The notes under the pieces were generated by a model. It searched no databases. It was not told the DNA's origin and worked only from the letters and a program-made list of their open reading frames with translations. A DNA stretch of 64,000 nucleotides, taken from NCBI RefSeq assembly GCF_007859935.1, contig NZ_SJPO01000004.1, forward strand, positions 248,001-312,000, in the 5' to 3' direction. Source of the DNA: Posidoniimonas polymericola. Its GTDB lineage: Bacteria > Planctomycetota > Planctomycetia > Pirellulales > Lacipirellulaceae. The position numbers and the translations under genes were made by a program. Shown here piece after piece: positions 37,181 to 45,750 of the stretch; the stretch's first letter is position 1; the number at the start of each line of letters is the position of its first letter.

Positions 37181-38182
37181 CTAGGCCGCAGCCTTCTCGC
37201 CAGCCACGGCCAGCTTGACCCGTCGGGCGAGCGGGTCGCACCAGCGGCGGACGGTCTCGGGCTGCAGGAACGCCATGTTCGCGAAGATCATGATCAGGGC
37301 GAACGTCCACATCCCCATCGCGGCGCCGATGAACAGATGCATGCCGATCATCGCGGCCAGCATCCACGGCCGGGCCCAGCGGTTCCACACCAGGCAGCAG
37401 TAGAAGATCTCGAGGAACACGGTGGCGTGGGTCAGGAAGTCGACCACGTACAGCAGGTCGAACGACCCGCCCCCCCACAGCGGGACCTGCGCCGATAGCC
37501 AGGTCATGTCGAGCGAGCGGTACTCGTAGCTCGCCACCGAGTACCACACGGCGCCGCCGTTCCACCACATGTCGCCCTGGGCTTTGCCGAGCCCGCCGAA
37601 CAGGTAGATGACGCAGAGGTGCAGCTGGATGAGCCGCGTGGCGAGGTTGGCCATCACGCTGGGCCCCGCCTCGGTCGATGCGCCGCGGCGGAGCCGCAGC
37701 AGCCGGTCGACCGAGTACCGCGCGCCGCACGGGCTCAGCATCACGTACGTGATCATCATGCAGTTGGCCTTGTCCAGGCCAAAGAAGGCGCCGGGCGTGA
37801 CGCGGTTGGCGTAGCTCAACGCGGAGATCCAGGCCAGCACGGCGACCCAGCGCGAGAACAGACCGATTGTGAGCAGGAAGAACACGATCAGATTGAGCAC
37901 GTGCACCGACCACCGCAGCGTGTCCGAGCCGATGTAGTCCCAGTAGCTGAAGCCCATCCGCCCGCCCTGCGTCGCCGGCAGCAGCTCGCCGGTCCATCCG
38001 TCGGTCGGGCTGAAGAACGCGTGCAGGCCGAACGACCACACCAGGTGCGTGTACAGCAGCATGCCGCCGACCAGCACCCGCAGGATTGAAACCAGCGCCG
38101 GGTCGGTCGGGGTGAACCAGAAGTCGTTCCAGCCCCGCCACACCGTGCGGAGGTACTCGCTGACGCGGTTGATCATAGTCAC
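37181..38182 (-). CDS. HTTM domain membrane protein
   Basis: A 333-aa polytopic membrane protein of the HTTM group (horizontally transferred transmembrane domain; relatives of vitamin K-dependent gamma-carboxylase). Visible marks: an N-terminal helix region LVSILRVLVGGMLLYTHLVWSFGLHAFFSPTDGW, multiple helices, RLIQLHLCVIYLFGGLGKAQGDMWWNGGAVWY and a LEIFYCCLVWNRWARPWML segment. The start GTG 38182 overlaps the TGA of the upstream gene (GTGA); ATG 38176 is the alternative. It is translationally coupled to the gene before it. Function unknown. Confidence 0.85.
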   Translation of the reverse strand: MTMINRVSEYLRTVWRGWNDFWFTPTDPALVSILRVLVGGMLLYTHLVWSFGLHAFFSPTDGWTGELLPATQGGRMGFSYWDYIGSDTLRWSVHVLNLIVFFLLTIGLFSRWVAVLAWISALSYANRVTPGAFFGLDKANCMMITYVMLSPCGARYSVDRLLRLRRGASTEAGPSVMANLATRLIQLHLCVIYLFGGLGKAQGDMWWNGGAVWYSVASYEYRSLDMTWLSAQVPLWGGGSFDLLYVVDFLTHATVFLEIFYCCLVWNRWARPWMLAAMIGMHLFIGAAMGMWTFALIMIFANMAFLQPETVRRWCDPLARRVKLAVAGEKAAA

Positions 38183-38982
38183 GCCCCCCCACCAAGAGGC
38201 AACGACTCGGGCTCGGCCGGCGACGATTGGTTGTAGAACCGCGGCGGCAGCAGCGGCTGCTCGAGTTGGCCCGCCCGCTCGGTAAGGGTTAGCACCGTGC
38301 GGTACAACGACGGGTCGGTCGCCGAGATGTCCGGCGGCGGCTGAACCGTGCCGTCCGCCAGGACGCGCGGGCGGAACTCCTCGGGGTTGAGCGAGCGGTG
38401 CTCGATGTACTGCAGCTCAACCGCTTGGCCGCCGTGGGTGCGGAGTAGATGGCGGGCGTAAGAACGCAGGTTGAGTTCCAGGTTCTGCTGCTGGGTTCTT
38501 CTCACGTCGTCGTAGGTCGCGTTGGGTGGGGGACCAAACACCCGCAGGTCGCCGGCCTGGTCGGCCAGCATCATGTGCCGGTGGTACCACAGCCGCGGCC
38601 ACTGCGTGGCGTGGTTGCTATTGGCCCGGTTGGGGAATTCCCCCTCGGCGATTGGCTCGCCGGATTCGCCGAGCACCCGGTACCGCACCAGCTGGCCCGC
38701 CATGGGTGGGTCGGGGCTGAAGAACGAATAGCCGCCGTTGAGGTACAGCGGGTCGGTGTACCAGCGGACAAACGGCGACTGGGCGGTCACCCGCGTGAGC
38801 TCCGAGTTCTTCGGCTGCAGCGACAGCGGCGCCATGAACACCACAAACACGTGCCACGCCAGCCAGACCGACAGCCCCAGCCGGGCCCAGTACGGCAGCG
38901 GCCACGGCCCCGGTTCGGGCCGGGGCTTCTTGGCCGGCTTCTCCTTGGGCGAAGCCGCCTCGTCTGATTTGTTCTTGGCCAC
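38179..38982 (-). CDS. hypothetical membrane-anchored protein paired with HTTM
   Basis: A 267-aa protein with a Lys/Pro/Glu-rich cytoplasmic N-terminus, one membrane span (LGLSVWLAWHVFVVFMAPLSL) and a large extracytoplasmic C-terminal part containing FVRWYTDPLYLNGGYSFFSPDPP. GTG 38982 (MAKNKSDEA) is chosen because ATG 39054 lies within the intrinsic terminator of the next gene. Overlapping stop/start with the HTTM gene indicates one functional unit. I recall this kind of pair in other planctomycetes, but no function is known. Confidence 0.72.
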   Translation of the reverse strand: MAKNKSDEAASPKEKPAKKPRPEPGPWPLPYWARLGLSVWLAWHVFVVFMAPLSLQPKNSELTRVTAQSPFVRWYTDPLYLNGGYSFFSPDPPMAGQLVRYRVLGESGEPIAEGEFPNRANSNHATQWPRLWYHRHMMLADQAGDLRVFGPPPNATYDDVRRTQQQNLELNLRSYARHLLRTHGGQAVELQYIEHRSLNPEEFRPRVLADGTVQPPPDISATDPSLYRTVLTLTERAGQLEQPLLPPRFYNQSSPAEPESLPLGGGA

Positions 38983-39033
38983 AGCAGTAGCTAGCAGGAA
39001 GAGGGCGGGTAGTGATCGCGCCCGTAGCAAATG

Positions 39034-39067
39034 AAAAAACCCCGCACCGGTCAATGCCGGTGCGGGG
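39034..39067 (-). terminator. strong intrinsic terminator
   Basis: A perfect 11-bp stem CCCCGCACCGG (39040-39050) / CCGGTGCGGGG (39057-39067) with six A residues at 39034-39039, i.e. a U6 tract on the minus strand. It terminates the TIGR03000-type gene and proves the downstream gene cannot start at 39054. Confidence 0.9.
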
Positions 39068-39118
39068 CCAATGTCTTAGCGACGCCGCTACACAGTAATT
39101 AGGGGCAGCGGCGCCGGG

Positions 39119-40297
39119 CTAGTTGGATGCTAGCGTCTGGGCGTCGGCGCCGAAGTCGAGCTGCAGGTCGTCGCCACCGCGGAGGGTGATGACCCGCTCC
39201 TGCGAGGTCGGCTTGCCGTCCAGCTCGTACTCAACCCGGACCGTGTAGTCCTCCCAAGTGTGCCCGGCGGGTAGACGTGTGGTCGCGAACTCGCGAACCT
39301 CGCCGGTCTGACGGGTCTCGGCTCCAGCCAGGGTAACCTTGGCGTCGGCCGGGACGTTCAGGGTCAGCTTGGTGGAGGTCTCCTGCTCACCCTCGACGAC
39401 AGCCGGGGTCGGCTCGTTGGGAGCAGAGAACGCCAGCGAAACCTCGCCACCGGCGGTCAGCGTAGCGGTGCGGTTCTCGGTAACGGCCTTGCCGTCACGC
39501 TCGAACTCGACCTTCACGCGATAGGTGTAGCTCTGACCAGCACGCAGGCCGTTGGACACGTAGTGTCGGTCGGTGCCGGTGCTGGTGGTCTGCTTGTCGT
39601 TGACCCACACCACGGCGTCGGCCGGCACTGTCACGCGGAGCGTGCCCTTGCCAGAGGTCACCGAGCTGGTGACCACGACGCCCTCGCTGTAAACCGGCTT
39701 GGCCGCGTAGACCTCGGTCGTAACGCCGGTGGACGAGTAGCTGCCGTGGCTGCTGTAGCTGCCATGCGTGCTGTAAGAGCCATGGCTGCTGTAGCTGCTA
39801 CCCGATGAGTACTCTGTCGAGTAACTGCTCGAGGACGAGCTGCCGTGAGAACTGGTCGAGTAGTACGAGGTGCTGTACGAGCCGTGGCTAGCGGACGAAC
39901 CGCCCGTGGAACCGTAGCTAGCCGACGAGCCCGACGAAGCATGGCGGGCGTGGATCCTCGCTGCTAGGCGCCGCAGCGGACCGGGGCCGTGCGAACCGTA
40001 GCTGGCCGACGATCCACCGGATGAGCCGCTAGAAGCATAGCTGCCGTGGCTGGCCGAAGAGCCGTACGAAACCGAGTAGGCCCCGTGGCTGCCGCTGCTG
40101 GCATAGCTGCCGCTGCTGGCGTAAGAACCGTGACGGCTGTAGCTGCTGCCGGCGTAGGAACCGCCGCCGTACGAGCCGCTGCTGGCCGAGCCATAGCTTC
40201 CATGACTGCCCCAAAAAGCGTCGGCATCGGCAGGCATCAACAGCGCCGCGCCAATCGCCAAAGGCGCCCACAGATTTTTTCGACTAAGCATTTCCAT
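39119..40297 (-). CDS. TIGR03000 domain Ser/Gly/Tyr-rich secreted protein
   Basis: A 392-aa exported protein with signal peptide (LWAPLAIGAALLMPADADA). A low-complexity region of SGSY/SSHGSYSS repeats follows (about residues 28-195). The C-terminal part has two copies of the planctomycete TIGR03000 module, each with TVPADA..VWVN or NVPADAKVTLAG, a YTVRVEYE/YTYRVKVEFERDG strand and a T-x-TLxxGG end. GGGAG 5-6 nt before ATG 40297 supports that start. It is a probable envelope or matrix protein, strongly terminated at 39040 and likely well expressed. Confidence 0.85.
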   Translation of the reverse strand: MEMLSRKNLWAPLAIGAALLMPADADAFWGSHGSYGSASSGSYGGGSYAGSSYSRHGSYASSGSYASSGSHGAYSVSYGSSASHGSYASSGSSGGSSASYGSHGPGPLRRLAARIHARHASSGSSASYGSTGGSSASHGSYSTSYYSTSSHGSSSSSSYSTEYSSGSSYSSHGSYSTHGSYSSHGSYSSTGVTTEVYAAKPVYSEGVVVTSSVTSGKGTLRVTVPADAVVWVNDKQTTSTGTDRHYVSNGLRAGQSYTYRVKVEFERDGKAVTENRTATLTAGGEVSLAFSAPNEPTPAVVEGEQETSTKLTLNVPADAKVTLAGAETRQTGEVREFATTRLPAGHTWEDYTVRVEYELDGKPTSQERVITLRGGDDLQLDFGADAQTLASN

Positions 40298-40617
40298 TTT
40301 GCTCCCAACTCACCCTGGTGACTCATACAAGATAGGTAATATGCGGACCTCCGTCCGGATGTAAAGATAACAACGGCGTGTGGCATTGCAAGCAACATGG
40401 GCTAATTTCCGCGATATTACCCCCTGGGAAAGAAGCGACCTCTGGGGCGTTTGTGCAACAACGTGGTCTGGGCGCGACCGCGGTGCTTGCTGTGTCGCAT
40501 CCCTGTAACAAACGCCACCAGCGATGACGTCCAAATGCCTCCAATGGGGCGGGATCCCGCCACCGCCGCTGGCGACAACGACAACCGGACACCTCGCGGC
40601 AAGCTTGATCCGTTGCG
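40298..40617. other. 320-bp promoter region
   Basis: No gene is seen between the methyltransferase stop and the TIGR03000 gene start. A small perfect dyad CGGAC-CTCC-GTCCG (40344-40357) lies about 50 nt upstream of that start; nothing else is recognised. Confidence 0.4.
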
Positions 40618-41838
40618 CTACTCGCCCTCAACCTCGATGCCGTCGATGGACAGCTCGCCAATGGCGCCCAGCAGGCCGATGCGGACGATGGCGTCGCGGG
40701 CGGCCAGCGGCACGCTGAGTTGCTGCTGGTACTCGGTCCAGGGGAACGAGCCGTGCATAGGGCCGATCGCCTCGTCGGTGATCGCGGCGCGCCGGTCGTC
40801 GTAGAAGGTGACCACAAAGTAGGGCCACTGCTGGTGGTTCTCGCCGTAGCGGATCTGCTCCCCCTTGGCCCAGAACCGGACGTTCAGCTTACGGACTTTG
40901 CGGCCGTCGACCGGCAGGCTCTGCAGCGCACGGCAGCCGCGGCCGGGGTCTTCGTTCTCGAAGCGGATGTAGCGCTCGCCCTCCTGGGCCTCGGTGTTGT
41001 CGCGGACGACTTCTCCCTGCCGCAGGTAGTACCAGCCGTCGGGAGTCTTGCTCTTGGAGTTGACCTGGAGCAGCTCCTCGAACCCGCCGTTCACCAGCCG
41101 CGGCTTGGTCGGGTCGGGCTGCACGCGGCGGAGGTCCTCGGCGGTGCCGGTCATCGGCACGAAGAACGTCCCGCGGAGCGGCTGCCGTCGCAGCTCGCCG
41201 TGCTCCTTGACATAAAGGTACAGGTTCTGGTGGTACCGGGTGCCCACCGGGATGACCATCTTGCCCCCTTCGCGGAGCTGCTCGACCAGCGGCTTGGGGA
41301 CGTTCTCCGGCGAGCAGGTGACGATGATGCGGTCGAACGGTGCGGCCTCCGGCCAGCCGAGGTAGCCGTCGCCGATGCGGGTGTGGACGTTCTTGTACTT
41401 CAGCCGCTTGAGCGTCTTGGCCGCCTTGCGTCCCAGCTCGCCGACGATCTCGATCGAGTAGACCTCGTGGGCCAGCGCCCCGAGCACCGCCGCCTGGTAG
41501 CCCGAGCCGGTGCCGATCTCCAGCACCTTGTGCTGCGGCTGCACGTCGAGCTGCTCGGTCATGTACGCCACGACAAACGGCGGCGAGATTGTCTGCTGCG
41601 AGCCGATAGGCAGCGCCATGTCGAGGTAGGCGTGCTTGCGGCGGGCGAGCGGCACAAAGTCGTGCCGCGGGGTCTCACGCATCGCGGCGATCACCCGCGG
41701 GTCCTCCACGCCGGCCGCGACGATTTCTTCGTCGACCATCTGGTTGCGTTGCTGCTCGATACTAGTGCGCGACTGCGCGGTCGCGGTCGGCAGCAGGAGC
41801 AGGCAGGCGAGCAGCGTTAGTAGGAGGGGTAGTCTCAT
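40618..41838 (-). CDS. exported protein-L-isoaspartate methyltransferase with C-terminal extension
   Basis: A 406-aa protein. Residues 1-21 are a signal peptide (LLLTLLACLLLLPTATA). Residues about 30-230 are a PCMT (protein-L-isoaspartate O-methyltransferase): PLARRKHAYLDMALPIGSQQTISPP, SAM motif VLEIGTGSGYQ (105-115), FDRIIVTC and LREGGKMVIPVG. From about residue 245 a further 160-residue beta-rich domain (NGGFEE...GWYYLRQG...ALQSLPVDG...IDGIEVEGE) resembles a carbohydrate-binding module. Cytosolic PCMT repairs aged proteins; export would need SAM outside the cytoplasm, so the role is puzzling. Divergent from the aminotransferase gene. Confidence 0.85.
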   Translation of the reverse strand: MRLPLLLTLLACLLLLPTATAQSRTSIEQQRNQMVDEEIVAAGVEDPRVIAAMRETPRHDFVPLARRKHAYLDMALPIGSQQTISPPFVVAYMTEQLDVQPQHKVLEIGTGSGYQAAVLGALAHEVYSIEIVGELGRKAAKTLKRLKYKNVHTRIGDGYLGWPEAAPFDRIIVTCSPENVPKPLVEQLREGGKMVIPVGTRYHQNLYLYVKEHGELRRQPLRGTFFVPMTGTAEDLRRVQPDPTKPRLVNGGFEELLQVNSKSKTPDGWYYLRQGEVVRDNTEAQEGERYIRFENEDPGRGCRALQSLPVDGRKVRKLNVRFWAKGEQIRYGENHQQWPYFVVTFYDDRRAAITDEAIGPMHGSFPWTEYQQQLSVPLAARDAIVRIGLLGAIGELSIDGIEVEGE

Positions 41839-42015
41839 CGTGATGACTCGTTCCTCGGTACGGCGGCCTCAATTCGGCGGCATGGTAAGTGGCCGTGGGC
41901 GGCTGGGGGGCGGCGGGGTAGAATTGTCTGAACCTCGCCCCTCACCTTCGATTATGGCACGGCCAGCCGCCCTGTCGAATCGGCGTACCGCCTGCAACGA
42001 ATCTGACGGCTTTGC

Positions 42016-43182
42016 ATGTCTGAATCCCCTCACCTGGCCCTCCGCGACTCCCTGCGGCAGCAGATGCCGGTCGCCGAGCGTCACGCGTACCTCGACCACG
42101 CCGCGGTGGCCCCCCTGCCCCAGCCCACCCGCAAGGCGATCACCCGCTGGCTCGACCAGGCCGCCGAGCACGGCGATGTCTACTGGCCTGAGTGGGCCAA
42201 GCAGATCGAGCAAACCCGCCAGTCGGCCGCCGAGCTGATCTCTGCCAGCCCTGCCGAGATCGCCCTGGTCCCCAGCACCACCCACGGCATCACGCTGGTC
42301 GCCGAAGGGCTCGACTGGCAGAGCGGCGACAATGTCGTGACCCTGGCCGACGAGTTCCCCTCGAACCTCTACCCCTGGATGCATCAACGCGACCGCGGCG
42401 TCGAGGTCCGCACCGTCGAAACCGACAACGGCCGCGTCGTCCTCGACCGGCTCCGCGAAGCGGTCGACCACCGCACCCGCGTGCTGTCGGTCAGCTGGGT
42501 CGGCTACAAGACCGGCTACCGCCAGCCGATCGACGACATCGCCCAGATTGCCCACGGCGCCGGCGCGTTGTTCTTCCTCGACGCCATCCAGGGCCTTGGC
42601 GTCGCGCCGCTCGACGTCACCCAAACGCCGGTCGACTGCCTGGCCGCCGACGGCCACAAGTGGCTGCTCGGACCTGAAGGCGCGGGCGTCGCGTACATCC
42701 GCCACGCGTGGCTCGACCGGCTCCGCCCCCTGGGCGTCGGTTGGAACAGCGTCGAGGGTCGGCACGACTTCAACACCATCGACCTCAAGCTCCGCGACGA
42801 GGCCGCCCGCTACGAGGGGGGCTCGGCCAACATGGTCGGCATGATCGGCATGGGCGCCAGCCTCAAGCTGCTCACCGCCCAACCTACCGCGCAGGTCCGG
42901 CAGGCCATCCTCGCGACCTCCGACTACGCCTGCGAGCGGCTGGCGTCGGTCGGCGCCAAGGTGGTCTCGCACCGCGATGCCCTGCCCAACGGACATGACC
43001 CCCGCACCGGCATCGTCGCGTTCGAGCTCCCCGGCCAGGACCCGGTCGAGGCCCGCAGCCGCTGCATGGACGCCGGCGTCGTGCTGAGCTGCCGTGGCGG
43101 GCGGCTCAGGATCGCCATCCATGCTTATAATAATGAGCAGGACATCGACCGGCTGATCGACGTGCTCGGCGCGTCGAGCTAG
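42016..43182 (+). CDS. class V aminotransferase (cysteine desulfurase-like)
   Basis: A 388-aa PLP enzyme of fold type I. The start YLDHAAVAPLP is the class V N-terminal motif. Asp189 in LFFLDAIQG binds the cofactor nitrogen, and DGHKWLLGPEG gives the PLP lysine, Lys215. The substrate-side loop typical of true NifS/IscS cysteine desulfurases (a Cys in an SGHK-SSGSACS-like loop) is not evident; the C-terminal part has VLSCRGGRLRIAIHAYN instead. So the substrate remains open (SufS-like, selenocysteine lyase-like or aminotransferase). ATG 42016 is used. The next gene coaD is 50 nt away and may be co-transcribed. Confidence 0.85.
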   Translation: MSESPHLALRDSLRQQMPVAERHAYLDHAAVAPLPQPTRKAITRWLDQAAEHGDVYWPEWAKQIEQTRQSAAELISASPAEIALVPSTTHGITLVAEGLDWQSGDNVVTLADEFPSNLYPWMHQRDRGVEVRTVETDNGRVVLDRLREAVDHRTRVLSVSWVGYKTGYRQPIDDIAQIAHGAGALFFLDAIQGLGVAPLDVTQTPVDCLAADGHKWLLGPEGAGVAYIRHAWLDRLRPLGVGWNSVEGRHDFNTIDLKLRDEAARYEGGSANMVGMIGMGASLKLLTAQPTAQVRQAILATSDYACERLASVGAKVVSHRDALPNGHDPRTGIVAFELPGQDPVEARSRCMDAGVVLSCRGGRLRIAIHAYNNEQDIDRLIDVLGASS

Positions 43183-43232
43183 GTTGTTGCCCGCTCTTCT
43201 ACCTCCCTAATCACGCCCGCTTCTCTTAAACC

Positions 43233-43721
43233 ATGGCCAGCACCGCCGTCTACACCGGCTCTTTCGACCCCATCACGCTGGGGCACCTGAACGTGATCCA
43301 GCGGAGCAGCCGCCTGTTCGACGAGTTCATCGTCGGCATCGGCGTGAACCCCGACAAGAAGTCGCTGTTCAAGGCCGACGAGCGGGTCGAGCTCATCGAA
43401 CGGGTCTGCGCCGACATGCCCAACGTGCGGGTCAAGAGCTTCACCGGCTTGGCCGTGCGGTTCGTCCGCGAGTGCGGGGCCCGCACGATCGTCCGCGGCG
43501 TGCGCTCGCTCACCGATATGGAGGTCGAGTTCACGATGACCTTGGCCAACCGCAAGCTCGACCCCGATATCGAGACCGTGTTCTTGATGGCCGACGACGA
43601 GTTCTCGCACGTCAGCAGCTCGCTCATCAAGCAGATCACCCCGCTGGCGAGCGACGAGGAACTCGCCCGCTTCGTGCCGCGGCAGATCGTGCCCGACCTC
43701 CGCAAGAAGCTGCAGAAGTAG
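43233..43721 (+). CDS. coaD: phosphopantetheine adenylyltransferase
   Basis: Catalyses the penultimate step of coenzyme A synthesis: 4'-phosphopantetheine + ATP to dephospho-CoA. The 162-aa protein has the nucleotidyltransferase motif TGSFDPITLGH near the N-terminus, KKSLFKADERVELI, RGVRSLTDMEVE and VSSSLIKQI (the ISSTxxR-like motif). ATG 43233 starts MASTAVYTGSFDP as expected. Length is normal. It converges with the protease operon across a 19-nt gap. Confidence 0.95.
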   Translation: MASTAVYTGSFDPITLGHLNVIQRSSRLFDEFIVGIGVNPDKKSLFKADERVELIERVCADMPNVRVKSFTGLAVRFVRECGARTIVRGVRSLTDMEVEFTMTLANRKLDPDIETVFLMADDEFSHVSSSLIKQITPLASDEELARFVPRQIVPDLRKKLQK

Positions 43722-43740
43722 GCACGGTCTCCTCACCTCG

Positions 43741-44943
43741 CTAGCTGACAATCCGCACGAGCTGCAGGAACAAGAACGTCACGCCGATCACGGCCAGCAC
43801 GTTGCGGATACCGTCAAACCACGGCGGCTGCGGCAGGTTGATATCAGCGGCCGCCACGGCCGGGATTGCGGCGACCGCCGGCCCCGCCTGCTTCGACTCG
43901 GCCGACGTCCACTGCGCGTAACTGTCGGCGCCCTGCGGCTCCTCTCCATTGGTGAACAGGTCCTTGGCCACCGGCCGCTCGGGCCACGGCTCGCCGAGCC
44001 TGCCCTCTTCCGCCAGACCGCTATTGGCGCACGTCCCGTCGGGGCACGTCCCGTCGGGGCTGGGGCAACACCGCACGTCGGCGCTGGCCAGCTCCTGCGA
44101 ACCCGACAGTTCTTGCGGCCCGGCGAGCGACTGCCAGCCGCTCGCCGACCCAGGCAGGGACCCGGCTAACGATTCAGAACCGGCGCCGCCTGGCGGCGGT
44201 CCGTGGGCGATCAGCGCCGGCGTCGAGGGGATCGACGTCGGCAGCGTTCCCGGCGACAGCGCTCCGGGCGAGAGGCGCTCAATCCCACGGCGGCCGATGT
44301 CCGGAGCCACGGAGGCCAAGAAGGTCTCGACACGCGGGGCGAAGCTGCCGAGGGTCGTGCCGTTGGACGCGCCGAACAGCACGCCGGCCAGCTCGCCGCG
44401 GGCGTTGAGGATCGGCCCGCCGGAGTCGCCCTGCCGCGCCTCGACGCTGAGCTCGACCAGCTCGCGCGGCATGCCGACCTCGGGGGCGTAGAACTCGGTG
44501 CAGCGGCCGGTCGCGGCGCGGTAGTCGCCCTGGCCGTAGCCGCAGATGGTGAGCGCGTCGCCCGGCCGGGGCGGCGCGGCGGCCAGCGGGATCGGCTCGG
44601 CGGTCGGTCGCCAGATGACCAGCGCGGCGAGGTCCCAGTCCTCGTCGAGCTTGAGGGCGCGGGCCTCGCTGCGGAAGCCGTCGGGGAACACGACCTCAAT
44701 CTTGCCGACCGCGTCGCGGACGACGTGCCAGTTGGTGATCACCATGCCGTACTGCTCGCGGCGGTCGATCAGCGAGCCGCTGCCGAACGCCGTCGCGCCC
44801 TGCTCCTGCACAATGATCCGCGCGACCGACGGGTGCGGCGCCGCGGCCGCCAGCGGCGCGCAGCACACCACCACAGCCGCGGCGATTGCGACGCGCGTCA
44901 GTCGTCCTGTCACTTGCTTCGGATGCACGGCGCTCTTGCTCAT
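43741..44943 (-). CDS. membrane-anchored trypsin-like serine protease
   Basis: A 400-aa S1-type (chymotrypsin-fold) protease. A signal segment (VAIAAAVVVCCAPLAAAA) is followed by the catalytic triad: His73 in ITNWHVV, Asp104 in DEDWDLAAL and Ser174 in ARQGDSGGPI. A Pro/Ser/Gly-rich linker (about residues 235-350) with a CPSPDGTCPDGTC cysteine cluster leads to a C-terminal hydrophobic anchor (VLAVIGVTFLFLQLV). No PDZ domain is present, unlike HtrA/Deg. The ATG at 44943 overlaps the TGA of an upstream 84-aa gene (ATGA), so they are coupled. Function: envelope proteolysis, target unknown. Confidence 0.82.
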   Translation of the reverse strand: MSKSAVHPKQVTGRLTRVAIAAAVVVCCAPLAAAAPHPSVARIIVQEQGATAFGSGSLIDRREQYGMVITNWHVVRDAVGKIEVVFPDGFRSEARALKLDEDWDLAALVIWRPTAEPIPLAAAPPRPGDALTICGYGQGDYRAATGRCTEFYAPEVGMPRELVELSVEARQGDSGGPILNARGELAGVLFGASNGTTLGSFAPRVETFLASVAPDIGRRGIERLSPGALSPGTLPTSIPSTPALIAHGPPPGGAGSESLAGSLPGSASGWQSLAGPQELSGSQELASADVRCCPSPDGTCPDGTCANSGLAEEGRLGEPWPERPVAKDLFTNGEEPQGADSYAQWTSAESKQAGPAVAAIPAVAAADINLPQPPWFDGIRNVLAVIGVTFLFLQLVRIVS

Positions 44944-45194
44944 TCTGCCCCGCTGCTGCGGAGGCCCCGGACGGCGTCGAGCTGCCGCTGCCGGTGGTTT
45001 TCGAGGATGAAGTTCAACAGCCGCGTGCGGGCGGCGATGCGGCGGAGCTCTTCGCCTCGCTCCTCGCAGTTCTCGTCGTGGTTGCTTGCTGGGGCGGTGG
45101 TCCGTGAGAGCTTCAGCGTGCGCACCGGCAGCGGGTCCGCACACCGGGCGGCGTAGTCCGCAGCGGTCGGCTGCGGGGCGGGGTAGCCAGACAT
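44940..45194 (-). CDS. 84-aa hypothetical protein coupled to protease
   Basis: A small soluble protein of 84 aa with two cysteines and a highly charged C-terminal helix (CEERGEELRRIAARTRLLNFILENHRQRQLD). Its stop overlaps the start of the protease gene by four bases (ATGA), strong evidence that both are real and coupled. No domain is recognised. The helix could be a coiled-coil or DNA/protein contact. The RHH-like gene lies 70 nt upstream. Confidence 0.6.
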   Translation of the reverse strand: MSGYPAPQPTAADYAARCADPLPVRTLKLSRTTAPASNHDENCEERGEELRRIAARTRLLNFILENHRQRQLDAVRGLRSSGAE

Positions 45195-45264
45195 AGGTAG
45201 GGTCTCGTGGATCGCCCTTGCCGTCGGATGCGCGGCGCATCGCTCGGCGCGGGGGCGACTCGCA

Positions 45265-45558
45265 TCATGCTGCGATAGGACGGCCGCCCTTGAGTTCCTC
45301 CGTGCGTCGCGGGAAGTCCTTGCCGGCGTTGTGGTCGTTCTTGAGCTGCTCGATCTCGCGGCGGAAGGCGCGCTCGGCCAATTTGGTAAGCGTCATCCGT
45401 GCTGGGTAACCCGCCAGACAGACCACCGCGTCGCGGGCCTCGTCCAGCAGGTCGGCGGGCAGGTAGAGCGTCGCCCTGACCTTGGCCGGCTTCGTTTCCG
45501 GCTCGAGGTCGGGCAGGTGCAGTCGTGGCGCGTCAAGTTGTCGGTCGCTCGTACCCAT
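45265..45558 (-). CDS. ribbon-helix-helix-like protein
   Basis: A 97-aa protein with a probable ribbon-helix-helix fold: strand VRATLYLP (27-34), helix ADLLDEARDAVVCLAG (35-50), then helix MTLTKLAERAFRREIEQLK (55-73). The tail GKDFPRRTEELKGGRPI is of the kind seen in ParG/CopG-like partition or repressor proteins. It probably binds DNA as a dimer. It is first in a same-strand run with the 84-aa and protease genes (70 nt to the next), so may autoregulate that run (inference). Confidence 0.65.
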   Translation of the reverse strand: MGTSDRQLDAPRLHLPDLEPETKPAKVRATLYLPADLLDEARDAVVCLAGYPARMTLTKLAERAFRREIEQLKNDHNAGKDFPRRTEELKGGRPIAA

Positions 45559-45686
45559 ACCAGGGGCATCGGCACCCGTGCGGACGTTTCTGCAAACGTC
45601 TGACGTTCCGCGGCAAGGACCCCGCAGCAGGCCAACTCGCCGGCAACCGTCACCACCGGAACAGCTTCCAAATCACCATCAGCCCT

Positions 45687-45750
45687 AGCCCACCCCGCCA
45701 GGGGTGGGAACCGGTACACCAGCACGGTCCCACCCCTGGCGGGGTGGGCT
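45687..45750. repeat. 23-bp perfect inverted repeat (AGCCCACCCCGCC type)
   Basis: The arms 45687-45709 and 45728-45750 are exact complements over 23 nt with an 18-nt loop. It could fold into a very stable hairpin in RNA or be a dispersed REP-like element. Confidence 0.8.

Noticed and set aside
38983..39054. Upstream start (ATG 39054) for the HTTM partner
   Set aside because: This start lies inside the intrinsic terminator of the preceding gene.
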